Positions 50,003-62,625 of a DNA stretch of 64,000 bases are shown here, one piece after another. Origin of the DNA: Sphagnum compactum (Eukaryota; Bryophyta; Sphagnopsida; Sphagnales); assembly GCA_965153455.1 (NCBI GenBank), contig OZ234501.1, forward strand, positions 12,214,001-12,278,000, written 5' to 3'. A model generated the notes under the pieces. It ran no database searches, had not been told where the DNA came from, and saw nothing but the letters and a program-made list of their open reading frames with translations. The position numbers were made by a program, and so were the translations under genes. Position 1 is the stretch's first letter. Each line of letters starts with the position of its first letter.

Positions 50003-50080
50003 GGTTCCATAAGGACTCTGAAGTTAAGTTAACTTCAACCATAATAGTATTATGGCAAGGATGGGTGACCTTCCTCGAGG
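50003..50080 (+). repeat. 5S rRNA-derived fragment
   Basis: Matches the middle and 3' part of plant 5S rRNA in order: CCAT..GGACTCTGAAGTTAAG, then ATAGTA, then AGGATGGGTGACCT, the internal C-box region of the Pol III promoter. The first third of 5S is missing and the middle is diverged with a small insertion. It is therefore not a functional 5S gene but a pseudogene fragment, or part of a 5S-bearing retroposon (5S-derived SINE or Cassandra-type TRIM). It abuts the MITE at 50096. Confidence 0.7.
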
Positions 50081-50095
50081 TATAATATCATAGTA

Positions 50096-50317
50096 TCTAG
50101 GCTTAGACACATGTTTGTCAAATAATTAATAAGTTTTGAAATTCTCATTTTGACAAATAAATAAAATGTTCTTGAATATTATTCAATGTTCTCAGAAATG
50201 TTGAAATTTTCTAACAGGTTGTTTGAAATTTCAAAAGTTGTTTTTCTTTTTCCAAACAACTTTTGAAATTTTCAACATTTCTGAAAATAATATAATTAGC
50301 GTTTAAAGCTGTCAAGG
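50096..50317. mobile_element. MITE family copy 1, with internal hairpin
   Basis: The left end TCTAGGCTTAGACACATGTTT and right end AATTAGCGTTTAAAGCTGTC..AAGG are diverged inverted repeats, flanked by TA on both sides. The interior has an 18-bp perfect stem (50226-50243 with 50254-50271). Shares GACACATGTTTGTC(A/G)AATAATTAAT and CTGAAAATAATATAATTAG with the copy at 58752. Confidence 0.65.
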
Positions 50318-50326
50318 TAGAGTAGG

Positions 50327-53300
50327 GTATTGTTGGGCTATTGACCACATGGGCCCACTCAAATTTTCACTTTTGTGAAATAAAAAAAACTGAAATTCTA
50401 ACTAACCCATGTAGTTTACCAATAATTGTTCTAACCACTTACTTACAGGACCTAAATCTCTTTACAGAAAAAGGTTAACCAATGTGAAACCCAGGATCAA
50501 CTCAGCTGGAATTCATCCACACACCAGGGAGTTCCAATGGATGATGGTGCACTGGTGGATGATGGTTTGCTCTGGCCCTAAGCAGACTAGTCACAGTGGA
50601 GCCCATTCACACATGTCTCTCTTTCACCAAAAGCTTTGAAAAATTTCTTCAAGTTTTTTCAAACACCTTTTCCTCAGAGAAACTGAGAAGTTGGGTTTTG
50701 TTGGCCTTGCCTTGGTAGGCTAGGATATTGTGTTTAGATTCACTATAGAGTATTATAGTAGCTTAAGGGATATTGGCCCCTATGTAATAGATCTTTTTTG
50801 TCCTTTCTAGATTCCCCTGACAATCAAATCATTTACATATCAGAATCCAGTTGAATATCTTGAATCATCCCATCTCTGGAGTAAATAGATGTCAGTTGTT
50901 TGAAGTGTGGGTTTCACTTTCAGTTTGCTTAAAACCAAGTCCACCCATACCAGAGGTCATATTTAAACAGGCTTGCAACAGCATTTCTCTCACATTCAAG
51001 ATGGGCTTACTTATTGTTTCTAAGGCCCCACCCATAAGAATCAAAATTGAGAGCTAGGATTGTTAAAGGTGGGACAGACTAGGCAAACCACTTCAACTAA
51101 TCATTCTCTCTTACTAATAAGTGCAGCTCCTTTTGAAAGCACAACATTTTGTGCTCAAATATTACGCCAAAAGCCATTTTTATTGTCCCAAATTAACATA
51201 AATTTTACTGTTTTTCATCCAAAACATATTATGGAGTGCGCTCATGAGGATGCTCTACAAACATCTCCACCATCCAAGAAACAAAAAGCATTACACTATA
51301 CATGTGAATGTCAATGTGGTAGTCATCTGTGTGTAGCCAACCCTAGCACCCATCACCTCTTCAACTATCATCCAACAATGAAAATGTGCAAAGCCAATAT
51401 GTTTTTTCTTCCAAATTTTCCTTTCCCTCCAAGTGCCAACTCTTCCTCCAATTTACACATCTAGATTTTGTGTTTTGCCTGCATTTCCTCCCTTCTACAC
51501 TTTCATTGCATGTAGCTTTCTAAATTGTTCTCATCACACATTTCTTGTGTATTGAATTGACATGTGTTGTTGATCTAAGCTTTCTTCTTATTGCAGTGAC
51601 CAAGTCCAAGATGGATGTTTTGATTCAAGGGGCGCTAAACACAAATGTGTCACTCAAAACTTTACAAGTACAATTTGGGGTCAATGTTATTGAAGAGAAA
51701 ATGTAGCGTAGAGGGAGTAGATTGATCCAAAGGTTAGGTCATCAATGAGTGGCGAATTATGTGTGATTTTTTTATCACATGTATCATTGTACAATGGCAA
51801 GTTTTTCCAATGTCATTATCCAATAAGACCTTGTCATTATCCAAGGACAAGCATTGTTGTATAAGTCAGTGCATATCAAAGTTCGTTTTTTTAATGGCAA
51901 CATAAATGTACATTTGATGGGTTGCATTTGGTTCTAACTTGTGGGGTGCAAGAAATGACTTGAATTTTAAAGTAAATGGACATTGTTACTTCTTGAACTA
52001 CTACTTGTTATTTGATGGTATCTATTTAAAGTGGTTGATCTTTGTGAAATTGTTCATGAACCGTAAGGAAAAAAAAAGGAAATGGTTTGCACAACAAGAG
52101 GTGTGACTTGGATTTAAGATGTCGAATGATGATTTGATGTGTTGAAGTCACATTTCGGCATAATCTAAAATCCTTATAGACAATAGGATAAGAGCATGTT
52201 GTGAGTGACATCATTCATGCTTGTGTGATCATTAATTTAAAATGGTCATAGAATATGAAGCAACTTAACCTTTGAACCTTGTTTTTCAAATAGAAAGTCC
52301 ACAATATGTGGTAAGGCTCACTTTCAATGAGTACAAAGATGGAACAAAGGTCATAAAAAACCAAAAAGCCTAAACCCAAAATGTAATGCATGTTTACCAT
52401 TTCTTATGACTGGGTCTTGTAGGATGTGAAAAACAGAGGAAAAAAACTATCATTCCTGATTAGAGAAAAATATATATTTTTGTTTTGTTTGCCAAAATCT
52501 TATATGATCTTGTTGCAACCATCAATGCACACCTAGTTGAAGTGTGCTTACATATTCAAAAACATAAGAAAAAAACCTTTGAAGGTTGACAATGTCACCA
52601 TTTTATACTAACATGAACTAAAAACCAAAGAAACATTTCCTCTCAAATGCCATTAAAATTGCAACAATGGTCAAGCACACAAGACAATAACTCTTGTAGG
52701 TTATTATTGTTTAAACGGCATTTACTGTGAATGACCATGATGAAAATGTCAGATAAGACTATGCCTTTTTGTAAATTTTTATTTTGGCTAAAAGTGAATA
52801 GACAATAAACACCCATCAATGCACCTAAAGTAAATGGAAACATAATTGGATTTTGTTAAGAGTTTTTTGGTTAATTTAGTGCATTGAGGAACTATAATTT
52901 TTACTTTACTTCAAATGATGGTTGGATGGGTACCCATATTTGAGTCACATTTCAACCCATAAACATCAAGGCAAATGAAAATACACCCACCTTTGAAAGC
53001 ATGTAGTTGCTAAACCTAAACTAGAAAAACCATTGTCCATGAAGTTGATTTACCTCACATGTTGATGGATCCTGCACTTGTGATGAAAACCTTGTGAAAA
53101 AAATCCAAAGCTTTTGGAAACATTGTCATAGTTTATATAATCTAATTATCACAAATCATAAGATTAATTGTTTTTACAAACTATAACTAATTGATGGTGA
53201 TGTTTTCTTTCACCAAAGTTTTGTAGTCAAAATTTTTTAAGATGAAAACAATCCCCAAATTCAATTTTTTATCACACAACTCATACATACAATAACAAGT
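50327..53300. other. Intergenic DNA, no gene supported
   Basis: Several short open frames (the longest about 134 codons at 51060-51464) lack any recognisable domain, splice context or codon signature. Otherwise AT-rich, with no defined repeats. Confidence 0.4.
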
Positions 53301-54010
53301 TTTGGCAATGGTGACCCCTTAGGTGTGGAGTTTTTGAAGAAAACCTTTGTAGTACCTAAAGCTCATGCCAATGGTCAACCTCCCCCCCCCCCTCCAACTA
53401 TGAATTTTCTGAAAAAAAAATTTGGAATGCACAAAGCTCATAGCCATTCTACAAACTTTTTGGTGGTATGGTTTCTTACACATGGAAAAATCAACAATGG
53501 CATCTCCTTAAACCTCATGATTTTCCTCACAAAAAAGACATTTGAAAAACATTTAAAGCTTTCAATGATGAGATTGAAAAAGAAACCCCCACTCCCAATT
53601 CAACATGTCCATTGCAAAGAAACAAACAAATACTCCCCCCCAACCTATGTTTTTTCCAAAATAAAAGTAAGCAAAGGACATGGTGATTGCATTGATAAGA
53701 ACTCAACTCAAGTTGCAATTGTGAATTGTGTTTAGGCATGCTATGTAACACACAATTTGGGTGGTGATGCCCCCTTGGAGTTTTGTTTTCCCCAAAAATA
53801 ACACTTGCAAGAAACCTAACAATGGTGTCAATAAGAATTCAATTATAGTTGCAATTTTTGAAAATGCCATAACTACCATTTTGAAGGGTGCATGTTTTGC
53901 AATTTTCAAATAGAGCAACAAGGGTGCCCCTCTAGCCCATAGGTTTTTTCCAAAAAACTCCAAAAGTTTTCAATGATCACACACATGTTCACCCCATGGG
54001 TTTTTTGGGC
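53301..54010. repeat. Degenerate repeats with CC(A/T)AAAA / GGTTTTTTCC words
   Basis: Recurring blocks such as TTTTTGAAGAAAACCTTTG, GCTCATGCCAATGG / GCTCATAGCCATT and GTTTTTTCCAAAA, at irregular spacing of about 70-90 bp, with a C11 run near 53383. The 136-codon open frame through it reflects the repeats and shows internal repetition. No domain recognised. Confidence 0.4.
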
Positions 54011-56590
54011 AAGGAGATATTGGATAAAAAATTATTAGCAATGTGGCACTTCCAAGAAATGGTTTTAGGTTTGTGTTGGAAAGGATTCAAGTCATTCTAA
54101 TTCCTTTGCAATAAAAGGCAACAAATAATTCATTTGTAAACCCTCAATTGACACAATTCATAATCTCTTGTTAGCCATTTTATTCGCCATAAAATAGAGG
54201 AGATAATTATCCCTATACGTTCTACAAGGTTTGAATCCCATATTTCAACATCTTTTACAAGTAATTCTCACTTAAACCCCATTTCCATTGAAGATTTTTT
54301 TTTTTGAAGTGTCAATGTGTGATTGAACATGCAAGCAAATGATTCCACCAAAGACAAAGCTTGACAATGTGTTGGCCACATTGAATGTTGGTGAAATCTA
54401 AAACTTAAACCATGTTGAACAATTTAATTTTGATGAATTTTGGAAAAACAAACATTGCATAATGATAGATGTGAAATGTTTCATGCTTTGGTTTTTTAAT
54501 TTAGGATTGAAAGATAATGTGCAACTATGTTTTTTAGTGACTTTGTTAGTGATATATTTTGCAAATATTAAATCTTATTGTATCACTATCAAATCCTTGT
54601 CCTGCTCCATTAGAATGAATACCATTTAGACAGACTAATTAGAACAACATTCAATGTATACTAACTCTAAAGATTAGTTCATTAAAATCCACATATAACC
54701 CTGATCATAACAAAATTGAAGAAAGAACATCTATTCCATTCTATAAAACATTAAACTTTACAATGTCTTTCCCCTTTTCTTCCTCTCATCTCTCCTAAGG
54801 TTCCTATTCCTTGAAGATCAGTTGAAACATGTAAACAATAATCACATGAAACCCCAAAAAGTCAATCCAAAATGTATTTTATATTCTTGCAAAATGATTA
54901 TAACTACCTAATTCTGTAGGTAGTCAACTTGCCACAAGGCTATTCTATGTTGTCATATCGACTTGCCTACTCTATCATATTGATTTCATTTCATTGTCAT
55001 ATCAATTTGTTTATACATACTTTCATGTCATGTCAACTTGTGTACATATACTTCCCTAGCATGTCGACTTGCTTGCATATCTATTGGTTTATTTCATTTT
55101 TCTAATAAACTTGTATAATATGTGTAATATGTGTTATTACCTAATGTCAAATTGTCATTTCAATGTAATATATGCCACAAAAAACACCATATACTGTACA
55201 TTGTAATGGATAACAACACGAAGTTTCCCTCACAATTGTATCATGAGTCATGGATTTTTTTGTGAGAAAAGTCACATATTCTTGTGATGTCAGATACATA
55301 AACAAAAATGACACTTCACTTTCAATTCCATATGTTCAAGTTTGGGCTTTGGGGTTATAAATTTGTGTCTCCATTTCATGCAATTTATCATATAAGTCTA
55401 CTAAAGATGTTGACTATGCACTTGGCTTGTTTTTAGGAAATCCAAAATCCAATGGGAAACTTGATAATATGTGATTGTCACCTAACACCAAAAAGTGATA
55501 TTTGAATTCCTATTTTGCAACCCAAGAATTGAGACTTGAATGCATGATTGTGTCAACAATGAAAATTTTGCCATACAAAAAATTGTTTGTAACAAATATG
55601 TCAAATGCTCCCAACACTCCAATTCTTTAAGAGCTAAGCATATATTTGCTCCAATTGATTTTTTTTGAACTCCATATTTACTTAGCCTCTCAAATTCAAC
55701 TTCTAGGTGGTGGTCTACATCTTATGTAGTTGGGGTTTCCTTTTGTTGGGTCTTTTAGGCTTTAGTTTCTTTAGGTATTTCATTAATACGACAAGTCCAC
55801 GTAATAAGTCATGTTTGTTTATGGGAATTTTTTCAATTTATTGGAACGAGTTTCATTAGTATGAGTCATTCATCTATTTTCAATTAAGAAATAAATCACA
55901 ATATCCCTTCATAATGATTTCACCCAAGGAAGTTCAAACTATTGGATCAATTCTATCATCAATTGTTAGTCACCATGACTTGGATAAATCCATCATAATC
56001 ATATGCATTGCAACATATGGGAATGCATACATGTTATGTGGGGATTTTGGCATATACCTTCAATGTATCCTAGTCAAATTAATTACCCTTCCTCAATTAT
56101 GGGTAAAACTCAAGCATATACTAACCAAATAAAATAAATATAGTGTAAGTCTAAAAGACCTGCCAACCCCCTCCCCCCTTGAGGTTGAATGCATTGAGGT
56201 TATCTTGAGCTCAACCTCAATGCACCAAAACCACCACATGAAAGGTGCTTCAAAAAACCCACCCCAAACCAAGAAAAAAGAAAAGGCCCTCACCCCACCC
56301 CTACCCACATCGAGAAAAAAAAAAGTTCATCCATCGGCCCACCCCGACCTTTTAAAAAAAAAGTAAAAAAGGGCCTACCTTCAATGGTGGAGATTTTTCC
56401 TTCCTCAACCAAATTACTTTCTAGCTTGAACTCTTCAATGACACAATTGAATCAAAAATTTAGAATTTCAATGTTTCTAAATGGCTTTTGGGTGCTTTTG
56501 TGAGGGCTGATCCCACTTTCAAAGTAGGACTATTTTGGTCCAATGTCAAGTAAAGACTTGTGCTTAACTCTTTTCTATGCCTCAAATTTT
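54011..56590. other. AT-rich intergenic DNA
   Basis: No gene supported. 54940-55090 contains degenerate repeats of CATGTCGACTTGC / CATATCAATTTG words. A polypurine/polypyrimidine patch lies near 56150-56350. Confidence 0.4.
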
Positions 56591-56604
56591 CTCTTAAAGT
56601 AACC

Positions 56605-56715
56605 AAGTTTTTTGTTGAATAATGAATTAATTTTGACAAATCAATTTTGATACATGATTTATTGTCAAATATTTCATCAGATTCTTTTTTTTTCCAGAAT
56701 TTTTTTTCTGAAAAC

Positions 56716-56761
<46 letters not shown>

Positions 56762-56817
56762 ATATAGATTTTAACATCTCTGAAAATATAACATAATTAG
56801 TGTTGAACTGGCCCAGG
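56605..56817. mobile_element. MITE family copy 2, carrying a (TA)n microsatellite
   Basis: The right half CTGAAAATATAACATAATTAGTGTTGAACTGGCCCAGG matches the copy at 58752 closely (written here only as landmarks: CTGAAAATA, AATTAGTGT, AACTGGCCCAGG). The left end TTGAATAATGAATTAATTTTGACAAAT is diverged. The interior is replaced or expanded by a TA run at 56718-56759. Confidence 0.55.
56718..56759. repeat. (TA)n microsatellite
   Basis: About 20 TA units inside the MITE-like element. Confidence 0.95.
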
Positions 56818-57593
56818 TGCTTTTTTCCTTTTTCCTCACATTTGTGAATTTGTGAGGTAGGCGGACTGACAAGCCTCCAGAAGAAAGGACTTAGCCAAGT
56901 TTGGCTACAAGCCAGAGAGCAAAGTAGAATTGTTTTGAACCCCACTAGATATTCTGGCAATGGTCCTTGAAGCTGGGGTCAAAATCTGGCGAATTTTGTT
57001 TTTTTTCCCCTCAAAATATGGCGACTTTATGCCATTTTTTCTCAAAAGAAATCCTTGTAAGATTCAAATTCTCCTCCCTCCCGCCCCCCTTTTTTTTTGG
57101 TCACCAAGTGACAAAATTTCACCCAAAAGAAAAACACTCGACCAAACTGCCGTTTATTGCAGGATGTTTTGCATGTCCCGAAGACATTGAAGACTGCAGT
57201 GTTTGTATCTCAAAAAGATCACAAAAAGCTCTGGGAATTGCAGAACATAAATTCGATCATTAAATATTGGGTTCACAATTGTGGACATTTCAATAACCAT
57301 TCTTAATAAATTAATGGTTTACTTTTGATAAAATTTGAAAAAAATGATTTTTTTTTGTTCAGCATCATTGGTGAGCATGTGTGTTTCTGCATTTGAGTCG
57401 GAGCTCCGAGCTCCGTTTAATTTGTTGCTCATGTTTAATGCATGTCCCTTACTATATCCATAATCGATGAACGACAATTCTGTTCTTCATCAATTTGAAG
57501 ATAAAATAATGGTCCAGGCTTACATGTGTTACTCACTACGGGTTGATTCTTCACATCCAACTTTTTTTTTAAACATGAAAATATCATAGCTTA

Positions 57594-57965
57594 GTGATGT
57601 CCAAAGGATCGGGTAAATTACAAGGGCCCTCCGATTTTGTTCCCTCATCAATAAGAAGGACTAGGACCCATATAGATACACCATATTGCATCAATGATTC
57701 TATTCTAGGTGAGGGACTATTAATAGCAAACCACCTGGACCAATCATTATGATGGACCAATCAGCAACACTCGGCAGCAGTCAGATCATATTTATTATAC
57801 TCTTTTCTGTAGTGCACAAGGTTGCTCTGCCTTTCACCACCCACCACAAACTGTGTAATTCTGCTGAGCCAAAACCATTTTGCTGATCCCAACCAGCACT
57901 TTTAAACTTTTCTTCGTCCAATTTTACTGTGCAAGGACATGTACTGGGCAGCGCTGGAGATGCCC
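57594..57965. mobile_element. Second Harbinger/Tourist-like MITE, relative of the intron-1 copy
   Basis: The right end GGGCAGCGCTGGAGATGCCC is followed by TTA, and the proposed left end GTGATGTCCA is preceded by TTA (57591-57593). The interior shares GACTATTAATAGCAA, CCACCTGGAC, CCAATCAG and GCAGCAGTCAG with 29650-29715. Same family as the element in the receptor-kinase intron, but the left terminus is eroded. Confidence 0.65.
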
Positions 57966-58751
57966 TTACAACCTAAAAGGAGGTATTGTGACAATTGCCC
58001 ACCAGTATCCAATAAGGTACTTTTGAGCTTTGCTTCTGAGCTTCAACTTTGGCAAGTAGGCTATGTCTGAAAGGAAATTATCTTGCTGAACTCAATGAGT
58101 AGTTAAGTATTATGTACACAAAAGACTCAAATTGTACTCAAATTAGATTGCAATGTGAAGTGTAGGGTAATGCCATTGGCCACAGAATAAGGGCCCATGT
58201 GAGGCAGAGCCGAGGCAGGCTCAACTCCAATAATCATTCCTTGCAGTTGAGGCCATTGCACCGTGAAAAAATCACTAATTTTATATAAATAAATTCCATG
58301 GTATCATGGGAAAACAACAATGTGGTGCATTTTGAAAAACAGAATGCTCACACTGGCTGCTGGCATTCTGTTTTCCAAAATGCCTTGTGAGTTCTTACTC
58401 TTGATTTGCATTGATCCTCCAAGTACACTTCAAATCTTGGCAGAACTTTTTCAGTGACTGGAGTATAGGAGTGACCTGCTAATCTTGTGAGAAGTTTTTA
58501 CATGACTCAAGTAAAGGAGTGATGACTATGAATTGAAAATTTGGGTGTGACCAACCAAAGCACCATTCAGTAGTTTCTAGCATCCATTTCCATTAGCTTT
58601 CTGAAATTCTAAATCACACTCAATTCAAGTGAGGAATCCGGGTGCAGAGGGAATTTATCCAAATTACTACTTTCAGGCCATTATATTACTACCAGTGGAA
58701 ACACTTCAATATGCTCCAAGCCTCAAAACCTACTGGAGTAATACCATAATA
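57966..58751. other. Intergenic DNA; possible eroded 5S-like flank at its right end
   Basis: No gene. At 58715-58750 the word AACCTACTGGAGTAATACC resembles the CCTCCTGGGAAGTCC end of 5S rRNA and aligns with the sequence between the 5S-like fragment and the MITE at 50 kb. A fainter copy of the same composite is therefore possible. Confidence 0.35.
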
Positions 58752-58929
58752 CCTTGGCCAGTTCAACACATGTTTGTCGAATAATTAATTGAGGATTCCA
58801 TTTTTAACAAATGATATATTTCCAAATACATTAAATTCTTTATTTTCTTTCAAAAAAAAGAATTCTGATTTTGTTTTGGAATTTTCAACAGTTCTGAAAA
58901 TAATATAATTAGTGTCAAACTGGCCCAGG
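58752..58929. mobile_element. MITE family copy 3, best-preserved termini
   Basis: Left CCTTGGCCAGTTCAACAC and right GTGTCAAACTGGCCCAGG form clear terminal inverted repeats flanked by TA (58750-58751 and 58930-58931). Length 178 bp, noncoding. A TA duplication would suggest Tc1/mariner-like mobilisation, but the terminal sequence is not a typical Stowaway end. Confidence 0.7.
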
Positions 58930-61900
58930 TACTACGGTAGTTATATACACCACATTTTCCAATAGAATGGTTCTGATGAGAAACCAAAATGTAATTTGGG
59001 CAGCCCTTTTTTTGGTGTGAAATTTTGCACAAATGCGACATAAAGACAATTTCTCTCTACTTCACAAAGTACCCTTTTTTTTAAGGAAAAAAAAACTTAT
59101 CATGTTTAAAGATGCTTTGTAAGGAAGTTGTCATCTGTGGGAAGAGATTTTCTGTTTTGGAGCAACTTTTTTTAGTCACATGTGGACAACTTGTGAAAAA
59201 AGTGGTACTAATGAATGTGAGATAATTCTTGGGATGCTTGCAAACCCTATGATTTTCTCTTTAATACTTCACAGGATTCATCAGCTGAGGAAGTGAAGGA
59301 AGAAAGGGTACCCATTGTAGCATCAATTGGTTGAGGGAAGCCAAAAGTTATTGAAGTTAACAAGGATGTATAACAAGGATGCCACTATATTTTTGGCCTG
59401 GACTAATAGCCCTTCCTAACAACACCCTACCTATTCAGCTCTTCTTCTGTGTTTGTTCTCAGAGTACTACTGCAAGATCCTTCTGACAACCTAATGGGTC
59501 TTGAACATCCTCCTTTACCAACTTGCAACTACCCCATGCTGAGCCCAGAGCTTCTTTTAGCTTTTGATATGTAATAATTTGCCTTGGATAGTGTTGTAGT
59601 CCTACCAACACTGCAGTTTGTAACTTCAGATTGGCCAAACCCTAGGGTGAACTCTAGGGTTCCTTTAACCTAGAAACCCTAACACATTTACTTCAGTTCC
59701 TTCACCTTCTTGAGTGAGGCCTCCTACAAGACCAGGTCCACTGGTAGCATATAATGGCCTGAAAGGGTAATTTAGATGAATGAAGTTCAAACTTGAAATC
59801 ATGTGGAAGTTAGTTTGGACTTGTAAAATGTGCACATGATATGATGTCCTCTTGAAGTGTTAATAAAGAAATATGATTGACATTGATTTAGCCGGTCACA
59901 ACGATTGGTCCATGTGGTGGCATTTAATTGATTCTAATATTAATGTCCAATTTTTCATAATTATCATGGATGAGAGTGAATAGTGGAAGTAAAAGCTTTA
60001 TGTTTCTAAAATTGTGAAAGAATCTTGTTATCTAGAAGACGCCTTGAGAAGTTTGGCTAGGTATTCAAATCATCTTATGAAAAAGTTAGTTGGGTACATG
60101 ATGCAATGTTTCAATCCTTATGAAAGGCAATGGGTGGAATATGAAATTGGTGTTGTCTATTGAATGTGTAAGAAAAGTTGTGAAATTTATTAGCTAACAT
60201 TTGTTATACATCAATTTTGTACTAATTTTTAAAATTTTCTTTGGTATGCTTCAATAGTATGTATGGTGTTTGAAAGCAAAAGACCAAAGAAAATTTAGTA
60301 CAAGCTAGAATATGATCTTAAGAAGATTCATCAATTAATGCATGATTTTTTAATGAAATTTGCAACCAAATTTGTGTTGTCTAATTGTCTATTGTATGAA
60401 TAACTTGATATGTGATCCTATCTATCAATTTGATGTGGAGCAAGTGTATTGAATAATGTAAGAATGTGGATCTTTTCGAAATTCGAGTGTATTGCATTTC
60501 AATTCATCTAGGGTTCTCGTGGTTGATCATGTGATGACTTAAAGTTGCATATTAGTTTTGTATGGACCTTTTGTCAAGTTGTAGTAACCTCTAAAATGTC
60601 TCATTCAATAAGATGAAAATACTAATGTAGCTCTAGTTTACCTTAGCCATTATTTTACACCCTTGAAAATATTTTAGGTTCTGTCACCATTTATCATGAT
60701 AGGAAATTGGAATGCCTTGAATATATATATTAAAATTCTCAAAAGGTTTTTTCTTAATATCTATTAAGTTTCTTTTTCTTATGTTTTTAAATATTAGGAA
60801 CTCATATTTGCAATGCTAGACCATGCACAATTCATTGTCACTCCACATTTACTAGTGTGGCCATACGTATACACATTTTATGCATATTCCAAATTACCCA
60901 GCCTTGTACCATACACTTAACCATTTATATCAATAAAGTAAGTTGGTAATATTTACCCCTATCATTACTATATGAACAAACTCAATGTTGGTAATCACCA
61001 TTACTTTTATTAAGATTGGTAATTTTACAAAGATTATATATTAGTATGAATGGATTTAGTAGGAATTAAATTACTTTTGAAATTATCAATTTTTGGAAAA
61101 TTTTATTGCCCAAAATGTCATAATTTTGAGCTCTCACCAATGAAAGTTGTGGAAACTTAATAGCGAAACCATTCAATGCCTTTCAATCTGCAAATTGTGA
61201 CCTATGAATAGAAGCAAGTGGCCTAGCTAAATATCATATGATGATATTCTAGAGGGAGAATACATAGGTTTTTCTAGGCACTATGATTTAAAGGGGAAAA
61301 ATGCAATCATGTGGTGCATGTCTGTGTTGTAATGGGGAGGTCATTTATCTATTGAAAATGGTGACCAAGGATGATAACAAAAGAGCTTTAGATTGTTGAT
61401 CAACTAACAAAATAGTATGAAAATGAAATATAGATCATTTAAGTACATACCAATGGTTGATTTAATTGATAATATTCGTATTGTTACATGTCATAAATTA
61501 ATAGTTGTGGGTAAAAAGAACTTTCATCATAGCCACACACAAAAAAACTCCATAAAAATTTCATTTTTTGCAATTAACATAATTTTTTTGTGAAACTTAT
61601 TGAATCAACATTATTTATTATATTCATACTAGTAATTGAACACTATGGTATTTGAATTTTGCAAAAGATACAAAACAAGTACATCACCTTGTACATACAT
61701 ATGTCTACCATGATTCGAAGGAGTTTGTGTCTTGTTATTTTCACAAGTTTTGAACATTTGAAATTCCCCAAAAGTTGGGTTGGCAATGGGTATGAAAGGA
61801 TGGTTGGAAAAAATCTTAATTTCCAATAATTCATGCATTGCTATTTGGTTTATGTATAAAGGTCCTTGTTTTTTGTATACATATTTCCACCAATTTGGTG

Positions 61901-62459
61901 TAGTATAAACCAATGTTGATCTGGTATCGACTTTTGAACATTGTACCAACATAGTTTTGATATTAGGGTGTATTTTTTCATATACCCATTTTGTCTTGGT
62001 ATACAATACAAGAATCTTGGTTGAAATGAAGTAAGAACATACCCACTTTGGTTAGATAATGAAATTATTGTGCTTGAAAGCTAAGGGATGACATTTCATT
62101 ATAGTTACGTTAAACATTTCATTAAAGTGCAACCCATCTAAAGTTGAGTTGATTGAATGAATCTCACATAAACTTTAAATTACAACATGTTCAACTAAAT
62201 TAAATTTCCAAACAAGTGACTTCCAAGATAATGTCATAAAGATTTATTAATCCCACCTTTGAAAAAAACATACTCTTTATGAATATTCCAACACAAAAAA
62301 GTTTCCAAATAAACTAAATGTAATAGTATAACATTGTTGCATAAGTATGTTTTACCACTTTTAGAAACCTTACTTCAAATCTACTTTGTGTTTCAACACA
62401 CTAAACATTGTACACTACATTAAAATATGATTTTAAAATTATCATAAACTTATTCATTT
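58930..62459. other. AT-rich intergenic DNA
   Basis: No gene or RNA recognised on either strand. Open frames, including one of 125 codons at 61629-62006 (minus), lack domains and lie in AT-rich sequence. Confidence 0.45.
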
Positions 62460-62625
62460 CACTAGTACAAAAGCGGGATGTAGTTCATTAGCCTAAATCA
62501 CTATGGGACCTTAAAAGTGAAATAAGTTCACTGCACTTCAGTGATTTCACCTTGGTTAAAATTATTTCACTATAATATCACTATGTAAACATCATGTTTC
62601 ACTACTGGTTGACATAAGTCATTAT
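62460..62625 (+). mobile_element. Possible CACTA-type transposon terminus
   Basis: CACTAGTACAAAAGCGGGA at 62460 resembles the terminal inverted repeat of plant CACTA (En/Spm) elements. It is followed by clustered subterminal TTTCAC / CACTT / AGTGAAAT words to about 62620. The opposite terminus was not found and may lie beyond the window. Confidence 0.4.

Noticed and set aside
51060-51464. 134-codon open frame with a CECQCGSHLC cysteine stretch
   Set aside because: No recognisable family, no supporting splice or promoter context, and AT-rich surroundings. The Cys cluster alone is not evidence of a gene.
53325-53735. 136-codon open frame rich in Lys and Pro
   Set aside because: It runs through imperfect DNA repeats and a C-homopolymer, and the protein is internally repetitive. 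No domain.
54205-54240. GGTTTGAATCCC as a tRNA T-arm
   Set aside because: No acceptor, D-arm or anticodon stem could be drawn around it.
57396-57415. CGGAGCTCCGAGCTCCG palindrome as a regulatory site
   Set aside because: Short self-complementary GC patch with no context or repeated occurrence; kept out for lack of support.
59640-59690. CCCTAG/CCCTAA words as a telomeric array
   Set aside because: Only scattered single heptamer-like words, not tandem.
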